This document shows, piece after piece, positions 34,281-40,123 of a DNA stretch of 40,123 bases. The DNA lies in the NCBI GenBank assembly GCA_947589665.1, contig CANQBJ010000017.1:1-40123 (forward strand), in the 5' to 3' direction. The DNA is from an uncultured Clostridia bacterium. Its GTDB lineage: Bacteria > Bacillota > Clostridia > Lachnospirales > CAG-274. The first letter of the stretch is position 1, and the number at the start of each line of letters is the position of its first letter. Made by a program: the position numbers and the translations under genes. The notes under the pieces are model-generated. The model was not told where the DNA came from. It saw only the letters and a list, made by a program, of their open reading frames with translations, and made no database searches.

Positions 34281-37109
34281 TTATGGCTCAAAGCTCTTTT
34301 TAAGCGTCAAGCGGTTCATTCCCTCCGAATATTCATATGTCACATCATCCATTATTTTCTTCACCATAAAAATACCAAGTCCGCCTATCTGCCTCTCATC
34401 AGCAGAAAGAGTCGTGTCGGGGTCTTCCTTATCCAGCGGATTGTAAGGACTTCCGTTGTCCACAAATACCAGCGTGATACTGTTTTCACTGACCGCGCAC
34501 TCCAGTTCTGCTTTTGTTGCTCCGCTGTAATGCCGGATATTGGAATATATCTCATCTACCGCAATATTCATCTTCGCAGCAATTTTCTTAGGCACTTCAG
34601 CGCTCGCAAGGGTTTCCTCCACAAAGGATACCACATCCTGCATATTATCCTCTTTCGGGTCTACCGTAATACTTTGCCTTGGAGTAAGACAAAGGCAGAG
34701 CATGGTTATATCGTCAAACTGAGGCGCTTCTCCCACAAAAGCATCTACATCCTGCTTCACACCAAGACATATCTCCTTTGCACTTGCATCTGCCATACTG
34801 TCCAGAACAGCCTTTAGCCTGTCGTCACCGTATAACTCGTCGTGAACGTCCGTTGCCTCGGTCACGCCGTCCGTATAAAGGAATATTGCGTCTCCGGGCA
34901 TAAGCTTTAATTCGCCTTTTCTGTACTTCATACCCGGCAAACCTGCCAGAACAAAGCCTGAACGGACCTTAAGATATTCAAACTTTCCGTCCTGATGTCT
35001 GACAAGGGGCGGATTATGTCCCGCATTTGCAAAATACACCGTATGGGTCTTAAAATCCAGAATTCCCATCCAGCAGGTCACAAACATTTTCGCCTCGTTA
35101 TTCTCGCATAGGTCCGCATTTGCCTTAGTCAGTATCATCGATACATCGCTTTCCTTGTCGGCATAGCTTTTGATAAGGGTTTTTGCCTTCATCATAAACA
35201 TTGCCGCAGATATTCCCTTGCCTGACACATCCGCTATCATAAATGCCAGATGATTTTCGTCAAGGAGATAGAAGTCGTAAAAGTCTCCTCCTACCTCTTT
35301 TGCCGTATCCATAGTCGCGTGTATGTCAAAATCCGTTCTGTCGGGGTACGGTGGAAATACAAAGGGGAGTGTGGAAACCTGTATCGTCTTTGCAAATTCC
35401 AGTTCCTTGTCTATCCTGGCAGCCGCCTCCGCGATATATCCTTTCAATGTATGTACCGTAGAATTTATATCGTCGGACAGTGACACAAATTCCTCGTTGC
35501 TTCGCACGTCTACTGTCACATTCAGATTTCCGCCGGTTATCTCTTCCAAAGAGCTGTTTATCTTCTGGATGTTCTCTACCACCAGCTTTTTTACAAGGAA
35601 GTATATCAACACGAACAGAGCCGCAAATACCATTATTTCAATAAACACCGTGGTATATAATTGCATATTTCGGTCAAAAACGACCTCTGATCTCGGCAAT
35701 ATGCCTATAATGTAATATCCCTCCGTAACAACATACATCACATAACAGCTTTGCTTCAAAACCGGTTCCGTGAACATCTGCCGGCCTTTCCCGATTATTT
35801 CGGAATAAGCGCCTGACGGCAGTTTGATACCTACCACATTAAGGGACAAACCCTCATTTCCCTTCGGGTCGCTCACAAGTCGGAGATCCTCATTTGCTAT
35901 GAGCATAAATCCGTTTTCGCCTACATGACGGTTTCTTGTAAGTCCGACAACCTGTCCGTCAATGTCTGCCTGGAACCGTCCGGAATTGTAGCCTACCTGA
36001 ACAAAACCGCCCTTATCTAAAACAACTCCCGCATATTTCATAAAAACACCTGTGTCATGGGAAATGGCCTGATAAGGCTGTACGAACTCCTCTTCACCGT
36101 TAAGAAGGACCATAAATTCGTTTGACTGCTCACCGCTAGTCATATCAAATCCGACATATTCGGGTGTCGTACTTGCAATAATGATGCCGTTTTCATCAAT
36201 TATATTTATTTCCGATACATTGTTTTCCTCAAGCAGAGAGAAAAGAACACCTTCATCGTAATTTCCGCTCTTTTCTATATCATCTCTTATCTCCCTTGTC
36301 AGCTCCAAAAGATTGTTGTCCGAAGCGTCGTTTATGTCCTCCACAACATCTTCAATATAAAGGGAGAGCATATCCTCTGCGTCACTCATAGCAAGCCTTG
36401 TCTGCAATACATATATGAACAGGCTGGACACCAAAAACGCCAGCACGACGCAGAGCAGCAGCCACCGTGAAAAGGTCTGGGCAAGCTGATACCTGTCTTT
36501 TCTCTTGGTTTTTTTAAACTCGCCCGCCAGAGCGGATACCACAAGCATTGCCAGTGTCACAGCCCCTGCATTCAGTAAGACCATTGGCAGGGTGCATTTC
36601 TCCACCAGTTGAAATGCCCTGTGTACATCCTCCATATTTATGAGGAATACCAAAAGCATATTTACTACTTCCACCACAAACCCCGTTGCCAGACCGTAAT
36701 ACCAGGAAGGACGCTTGTTGTCAAACATCCACTTCCGCAACGTAGCGCCCAGCAGACCTGCAAGAAGGGTGGTAAAGCTCGCTCCGATGCTTGTGTATAC
36801 TCCTGCGCCCCTTATCGCCGCAAAAAATCTCCATGCGCCTCCTATAAAGCCAGCGAGAATACCTGCCGGCGCACCAAAAACCAATCCGGCGCATAATGGG
36901 GCGGCATCCCTTGCACTTATCAAGGCGCCATCCACCTGAGAGCCAAACTCCGTACTCAGAATGGCAAGCAGTCCAAATACAAGGCCATACACGACCTGTT
37001 TTGCTTTTACGGACTGCTTTGAAAAGCCTGTAGCCTTATTGCACCAATAGAACACGGCAGACACTATGGCAGGACCCAGGGCTGCCAGCCCAAGCTGTAT
37101 ATATAACAT
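34281..37109 (-). CDS. Membrane sensor phosphatase/kinase: 5TM-Cache-HAMP-SpoIIE-HATPase
   Basis: 942 aa. ATG 37109 has GAGGAGG 6 nt upstream; the TTG at 37142 would overlap the STAS gene. N-terminal about five TM helices resemble the 5TMR-LYT module (RDAAPLCAGLVFGAPAGI). Then TM (about 215-237), a Cache-like outer domain (about 240-485), TM (485-510), HAMP, and a PP2C SpoIIE domain (about 570-800) with all metal motifs: GGDFYDFY, ADVSGKG, NAGHN, YTDGVTEA and DDITML. The C-terminal HATPase_c_2 domain (about 815-942) is intact, with AVDEIYSNIRHY (N-box), VFVDNGSPYNP and QIGGLGIFMVK. It should both dephosphorylate and phosphorylate the STAS protein encoded 25 nt upstream, depending on an outside signal. 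Confidence 0.9.
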   Translation of the reverse strand: MLYIQLGLAALGPAIVSAVFYWCNKATGFSKQSVKAKQVVYGLVFGLLAILSTEFGSQVDGALISARDAAPLCAGLVFGAPAGILAGFIGGAWRFFAAIRGAGVYTSIGASFTTLLAGLLGATLRKWMFDNKRPSWYYGLATGFVVEVVNMLLVFLINMEDVHRAFQLVEKCTLPMVLLNAGAVTLAMLVVSALAGEFKKTKRKDRYQLAQTFSRWLLLCVVLAFLVSSLFIYVLQTRLAMSDAEDMLSLYIEDVVEDINDASDNNLLELTREIRDDIEKSGNYDEGVLFSLLEENNVSEINIIDENGIIIASTTPEYVGFDMTSGEQSNEFMVLLNGEEEFVQPYQAISHDTGVFMKYAGVVLDKGGFVQVGYNSGRFQADIDGQVVGLTRNRHVGENGFMLIANEDLRLVSDPKGNEGLSLNVVGIKLPSGAYSEIIGKGRQMFTEPVLKQSCYVMYVVTEGYYIIGILPRSEVVFDRNMQLYTTVFIEIMVFAALFVLIYFLVKKLVVENIQKINSSLEEITGGNLNVTVDVRSNEEFVSLSDDINSTVHTLKGYIAEAAARIDKELEFAKTIQVSTLPFVFPPYPDRTDFDIHATMDTAKEVGGDFYDFYLLDENHLAFMIADVSGKGISAAMFMMKAKTLIKSYADKESDVSMILTKANADLCENNEAKMFVTCWMGILDFKTHTVYFANAGHNPPLVRHQDGKFEYLKVRSGFVLAGLPGMKYRKGELKLMPGDAIFLYTDGVTEATDVHDELYGDDRLKAVLDSMADASAKEICLGVKQDVDAFVGEAPQFDDITMLCLCLTPRQSITVDPKEDNMQDVVSFVEETLASAEVPKKIAAKMNIAVDEIYSNIRHYSGATKAELECAVSENSITLVFVDNGSPYNPLDKEDPDTTLSADERQIGGLGIFMVKKIMDDVTYEYSEGMNRLTLKKSFEP

Positions 37110-37134
37110 AGAATGCCTCCTCTCCAAAGAGAGC

Positions 37135-37431
37135 CTACTCAATCGTTAAAACATCTGAAAAGCCTGTTACATCAAACACATCCATAACCGTTTCGTTCAC
37201 ATTTTTACAAATCATTTCGCCCTGCTTGTTCATGGTTTGCTGCATTGCCAGAAATACGCGCAGACCGGCAGATGATATGTACTCCAGCTTCTCAAGATCA
37301 AGCACAAGGCAGGTTATACCATCAACACCGTTTTTAAACTCTTCCTCCAGCTTAGGAGAGGTTGTGGTATCTAATCTTCCCTCCAGCTTCACTGTTAAAG
37401 TTGTTCCGTTTACTGTTTTTTTAATTTCCAT
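37135..37431 (-). CDS. STAS-domain anti-anti-sigma-factor-like protein
   Basis: 98-aa single STAS domain of the SpoIIAA/RsbV family. The phospho-acceptor region is LEKLEYISSAGLRVFL, with Ser 53/54 in place of the DS(S/T)G motif of RsbV, and a preceding LVLDL strand. GGAGG lies upstream of the ATG. In known systems such proteins bind an RsbW-type kinase when unphosphorylated. Here no sigma factor is in the window. The possible partners are the HATPase domain of the SpoIIE sensor and the HATPase-like domains on the two transporters. Confidence 0.93.
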   Translation of the reverse strand: MEIKKTVNGTTLTVKLEGRLDTTTSPKLEEEFKNGVDGITCLVLDLEKLEYISSAGLRVFLAMQQTMNKQGEMICKNVNETVMDVFDVTGFSDVLTIE

Positions 37432-37564
37432 AGTTTTACCTCCATAATAGAATGATTTTTGCAGCGTGCCGATAAAATCGACACGCTTGCAAGCTGTTAT
37501 TTTATTTTATTTTATTTTATGTTTACTGTCAAAATATTTTTTTCGACAGTCTGTTTTTTTGTTC
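37432..37564 (-). promoter_or_regulatory. Structured leader between binding-protein and STAS genes
   Basis: 133-nt gap with two inverted repeats and a microsatellite. GCGTG-C-CGAT (37464-37473) pairs with ATCG-A-CACGC (37477-37486). ACTGTC (37525-37530) pairs with GACAGT (37545-37550). Between them 37497-37520 is about four TTTAT units. On the minus strand neither hairpin is followed by a T-run, so processing, stabilisation or attenuation of the STAS mRNA is more likely than simple termination. No clear promoter seen. Confidence 0.45.
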
Positions 37565-38689
37565 TTATAGTTGATCTTTAAGGGCAGTATCCATCCAGTC
37601 AGCGGAGGGCATAAAGCTTCTGTCCATATAAGCATCCTCTGCCACATCAGAAAGATTTTTTACTGTGATATTCTCTCCGGACATAACCTGCTCCTGGGTT
37701 ACAACCACGGACGGTATCTCCATCCACATTCCGGGGTCTTCATAATAGCTGGGAGCCGCCTTGATGTCGTCATACTGTCCTGCCATTTCCAAAGCCAGTA
37801 CACGGCAGGCAAACTCTCCGTTCAGCGTCCAGTTGGTTGTGGCGCAGGCCTTCCAGTTTTTGCCCTCGGCCATAAGCTGAATATCCTCGTCACAAATATC
37901 TACGGATACCATAGGAATGTCGCTGCCCAATTCCTGCAGGGCTTCATATACTCCTCTGGCATAGGCGTCATAGCAGCACCATATGGCATCTATTTCACCG
38001 TCATTGTATTTTGCGATAGCATTCTTTGCCGCTTCCTTCATAGAAGATACCGGACTTAAGTGATCCTTCGGCGCAATTTGCTCAAGGGTCTTTATTCGCC
38101 CATCATTTTCATAAGACTCATAGCCCACCTGACGTCGGTCAAAGGCAGCAATGTAGTTTTCCTCCTGTACCTGCAGTATATTGATGGGTTCATTATTTGC
38201 TGCCTTGTCCGGATACATGACAAGTATCTCATCTACCAGAGCAGCCGCAAGTCCGGAATCCTGCTGAAATAACTGAACCACACCGTCAATGGCTTCCGTT
38301 TCTCCCTTTTCATTTCTGAAGGAGGTGTCAAATGTCGCTATTTTCAGATTCGGGTATTCCTTCAACACACCCGTCAGAAATTCCCACGCATAATCTTCTC
38401 CGCCATGTGACACCAGCAGTCCGTCATAGCCATCCTTTGCGCATTGCAAAATTCTGTTTTTCCATTCCTCGTCACTGTCCTCGCAGAAAAAAGTGTCCGC
38501 CTCCATACCCAGGGCTTCCGCCGTCTTTGTAAAGGACTCCGACCACATCTCAAAAATAGGTGAGGAGGACATATACATGATATACGCTACTTTTTTCCCT
38601 TCCACCGTATTATTTGCCTTTGAGGTACAGCCTGTCAGACAGGCTGTTATCAAGGCAGCCGTCATAAATAATGTAATTATTTTTCGCAT
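37565..38689 (-). CDS. Periplasmic-binding-protein-type lipoprotein (Peripla_BP_4, sugar-binding-like)
   Basis: 374 aa. Signal peptide with lipobox LTGC (Cys 21). The fold follows the LacI/ribose-binding pattern: KVAYIMYMSSSPIFEMWSESFTKTAEALGMEADTF is split by a start strand-helix, then YDGLLVSHGG, DAIWCCYDAYARGVYEAL and IPMVSVDICDEDIQLM. AAGGAG precedes the ATG. There is no permease or ATPase of the sugar type nearby. Being directly upstream of the STAS and SpoIIE-sensor genes, it may present a ligand to that sensor rather than feed a transporter. Ligand unknown. Confidence 0.85.
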   Translation of the reverse strand: MRKIITLFMTAALITACLTGCTSKANNTVEGKKVAYIMYMSSSPIFEMWSESFTKTAEALGMEADTFFCEDSDEEWKNRILQCAKDGYDGLLVSHGGEDYAWEFLTGVLKEYPNLKIATFDTSFRNEKGETEAIDGVVQLFQQDSGLAAALVDEILVMYPDKAANNEPINILQVQEENYIAAFDRRQVGYESYENDGRIKTLEQIAPKDHLSPVSSMKEAAKNAIAKYNDGEIDAIWCCYDAYARGVYEALQELGSDIPMVSVDICDEDIQLMAEGKNWKACATTNWTLNGEFACRVLALEMAGQYDDIKAAPSYYEDPGMWMEIPSVVVTQEQVMSGENITVKNLSDVAEDAYMDRSFMPSADWMDTALKDQL

Positions 38690-38749
38690 TTTAAATCTCC
38701 TTCACAGTTCCTTAAATATTCTGCAAACTCATCTGTTGTTAAATTAAGC

Positions 38750-39031
38750 CTACATCGTTTCTTCATCGTTATTTACTTCCTGTTTCAAAAGCATCTGATC
38801 TGTTTTATGTCTTAAAAGCAGCAGCATATCCAGCTGATTTGAATCAATAACCAGACCATTTTCCCGAAATAACAACAGGAGCTTCCTTCGGTATTCTTTT
38901 TCGCTCAGATTTGTATATTGTTTTGCAAGCTCATCCAACCTTTGCCTTAATTCGGCATTTGTATCCAATTCCCAGTTGAACTTTGCAGCGTCCTCAAAGG
39001 AAAGTGTTTTCTTCTTCCAAGGCCATTTCAT
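38750..39031 (-). CDS. 93-aa hypothetical protein
   Basis: Small, highly charged, predicted all-helical protein starting MKWPWKKKTLSFEDAAKF and containing LRQRLDELAKQYTNLSEKEYR and LDMLLLLRHKTDQML helices. The Trp/Lys N-terminus could lie on the membrane surface. There is no TM segment. GAGGTG lies 9 nt before ATG 39031; the GTG at 39043 overlaps that site. It stands 60 nt before the binding-protein gene. I recognise no family. As part of the operon it may be a regulator or assembly factor, but that is a guess. Confidence 0.65.
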   Translation of the reverse strand: MKWPWKKKTLSFEDAAKFNWELDTNAELRQRLDELAKQYTNLSEKEYRRKLLLLFRENGLVIDSNQLDMLLLLRHKTDQMLLKQEVNNDEETM

Positions 39032-39079
39032 ATCAGATTTCACCTCTGCAATTTTTCCGATTTATTGATTTCCCTCGGC

Positions 39080-39271
39080 TTATAGAAGTCCCTTATCCCT
39101 TGCCAGGTTTTCAATGCTCCTGTCGTAGGTTGCCTCCGCTTCCTTTGAGAAGAAGCAGCCGGGAACACCTTCATTGTTGTCACGGTGATGCGCTACGCAA
39201 GCGCAGCATTTACCATGACGCGGGCAGTCATAAGTACAAGGGCAGGGTCTGTTGTTGTCACAAGTGTTCAT
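39080..39271 (-). CDS. Cys-rich 63-aa protein, DUF6485-like
   Basis: Eight Cys in 63 residues, with CPCTYDCPRHGKCCACVAHH and a later PGCFF. This pattern resembles small cytosolic Firmicutes proteins that I recall as DUF6485, probably metal-binding. AGGAGG precedes the ATG. It is the first gene of the operon, about 50 nt after the predicted transcription start. Function unknown. Confidence 0.75.
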   Translation of the reverse strand: MNTCDNNRPCPCTYDCPRHGKCCACVAHHRDNNEGVPGCFFSKEAEATYDRSIENLARDKGLL

Positions 39272-39327
39272 AAATAATTCCTCCTAACTTTTTGATAAAA
39301 ATTGATTTTTTCCCACATTAGGTTACA

Positions 39328-39356
39328 CTTATATACAATGTAATATAACACAACAA
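39328..39356 (-). promoter_or_regulatory. Probable promoter of the accessory operon
   Basis: On the minus strand, -10 TATAAG (39328-39333) and a poor -35 TTGTTG (39351-39356) with a 17-bp spacer, ending about 57 nt before the 63-aa gene. The weak -35 suits an activator-dependent promoter, and a direct-repeat operator candidate lies just upstream. Confidence 0.45.
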
Positions 39357-39381
39357 TATTAAGAATAAGGAAAAATATCGG

Positions 39382-39411
39382 ATTTGGTCGTTTTAATTCC
39401 GAAATTGGTCA
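39382..39411 (-). promoter_or_regulatory. Candidate LytTR-type response-regulator site (direct repeat)
   Basis: TTGGTC occurs at 39384-39389 and again at 39405-39410, 21 bp start-to-start, flanked by A/T on the left: ATTTGGTCG and AATTGGTCA with 12-13 bp between. Two 9-bp direct repeats two helical turns apart is the arrangement bound by LytTR regulators (AgrA/VirR type). It sits about 60-90 bp upstream of the predicted operon start, and an AgrC-like GHKL kinase is encoded next door. Confidence 0.5.
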
Positions 39412-39423
39412 CCGATGGCAAAG

Positions 39424-39448
39424 AAAAAGCCACACAAAGGCGGCTTTT
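39424..39448 (-). terminator. Terminator of the GHKL kinase gene
   Basis: Minus-strand stem AAAAGCC with GGCTTTTT (plus-strand positions 39442-39448 and 39424-39431) around a 10-nt loop, ending in a T-run, 25 nt after the kinase stop. It separates the kinase unit from the downstream operon. Confidence 0.75.
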
Positions 39449-39472
39449 AAAATCTGAAACAGTATGTAATAA

Positions 39473-40123
39473 TCATGGATTTAGTATTACACAGGCAGTA
39501 CAAATGCCTTCTTGAATTTTATAGTTGATATCCCCCTGATACCTGACAGATGATGAAATAATACTGTCAATTCCGATACCTCGTGCAGTGGGCAGTCCGT
39601 TTTCTAATTTCAAATCCGTGCTGCAAGGATTGCTTACGGCAATTACCGTTTTATTCCCCACATTTCTGATATGGACTTTAATAGGACCTGAGTTTTTTTG
39701 CGCAATGCAAGCGTTCAGCGCATTTTCCAGAAGGTTGGCAAGAATTGCCACAAAATCCACATCGGCAACTCCCGACTGTGCCGGAGTATCCGCCTGAGCA
39801 GTATATTCCACGCCTGCCTTTTTTGCCTTCTCCGCATAGGAGCTCAGTATACCGTTGACTGTGACATTCGGACACCATGCTTGAAAACTCTCCGATGCTT
39901 CCTTGTTATGCCCTAAATATGCTAGGATACCCTCTGTGTTACCTTCCCGCGCCATAGCCGCAACTCGTTCGGTATGGTGGCGCAGATTGTGACGGAGCTG
40001 TCGTATCTCCTGCTCGTTTTTTCTCGCATTTTCAACATAGGTCATCAGGTACTCAACATTTTGCCTTACCAATTTGTCCCTTGCTTCCTTTCGCATCTGA
40101 TAGATGCTGCTGATTATCAGGAT
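39473..40123 (-). CDS. GHKL-family sensor histidine kinase, C-terminal part (runs off the window)
   Basis: The last 216 aa are visible; the frame is open to the right edge, where ILIISSIYQM looks like the end of a TM helix. A coiled-coil dimerisation helix leads to the phospho-acceptor region (QLRHNLRHH, the position of the RHDxxNH motif of AgrC-like kinases). A GHKL/HATPase_c_5 domain follows, with LLENALNACI (N-box) and RGIGIDSI (G-box). This class senses peptides or other outside signals and pairs with LytTR response regulators. The regulator must lie outside the window. The stop is followed by a terminator. Confidence 0.9.
   Translation of the reverse strand: MLIISSIYQMRKEARDKLVRQNVEYLMTYVENARKNEQEIRQLRHNLRHHTERVAAMAREGNTEGILAYLGHNKEASESFQAWCPNVTVNGILSSYAEKAKKAGVEYTAQADTPAQSGVADVDFVAILANLLENALNACIAQKNSGPIKVHIRNVGNKTVIAVSNPCSTDLKLENGLPTARGIGIDSIISSSVRYQGDINYKIQEGICTACVILNP

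Noticed and set aside
37135..37431. Classical sigma-B/sigma-F regulatory operon
   Set aside because: No sigma-factor gene or stand-alone RsbW/SpoIIAB gene is present in the window; the only HATPase_c_2-like domains are fused to the sensor and to transporters.

Overview
The window looks like chromosome from a low-GC, Gram-positive, spore-forming Clostridia (Firmicutes). The evidence is the gene set: a TagO/WecA-type wall-polymer initiator, a PASTA-domain PrkC kinase with its PP2C phosphatase, the conserved run rsmB-rlmN-prpC-prkC-rsgA-rpe-thiN, a class A PBP and a YunB-type sporulation protein. Core genes up to about 28.1 kb strongly prefer ATA for Ile and AGA/AGG for Arg. Genus cannot be fixed from the sequence alone.

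Layout, left to right. (1) 228-5759, minus strand: a compact housekeeping operon (5349-5759 hypothetical, radA, SEC-C protein, tsaC/sua5, rpiB, upp, tagO) ending in a strong terminator at 117-153. (2) 5794-7766, plus: a textbook sigma-A promoter, an RsuA/RluB pseudouridine synthase starting at TTG, a secreted transglutaminase-like protein, and a terminator. (3) 7844-14600, plus: polA, a small membrane protein, coaE, a lytic transglycosylase, an oligopeptide-type binding lipoprotein and a GalT/HIT-like protein. (4) 14605-14993: a repeat-like element made of eight successive hairpins, then a terminator for the converging strand. (5) 15005-16267, minus: a protein with a repetitive amphipathic tail, and plsC. 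(6) 16392-23720, plus: rsmB-rlmN-prpC-prkC-rsgA-rpe-thiN, with overlapping or near-touching genes. (7) 23916-28109: a 1146-residue class A PBP (minus), and divergently yunB, which seems to start at a rare ATT codon.

(8) 28309-40123, minus: an accessory-looking block with different codon use (more ATT/ATC for Ile, CGN for Arg). In transcription order it holds the C-terminal part of a GHKL sensor kinase running off the window and ending in a terminator. Then come a direct-repeat LytTR-type operator candidate and a promoter, followed by a probable operon: a Cys-rich DUF6485-like protein, a 93-aa unknown, a periplasmic-binding lipoprotein, a STAS anti-anti-sigma-type protein, a membrane sensor with 5TM-Cache-HAMP-SpoIIE phosphatase-HATPase domains, a dicarboxylate/amino-acid:cation symporter, a single-gene amino-acid ABC importer (frameshifted), and an AzgA/PbuG-type purine permease.

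The striking point is in block 8. The symporter carries an N-terminal extension, and the ABC ATPase a C-terminal extension, that both resemble degenerate versions of the anti-sigma (RsbW/SpoIIAB-type) HATPase domain found intact at the end of the neighbouring SpoIIE sensor. No sigma factor is present. I infer a partner-switching circuit (sensor phosphatase/kinase plus STAS protein) whose output may be direct control of transporter activity rather than of a sigma factor. This is a hypothesis from domain content and gene order, not an established function.
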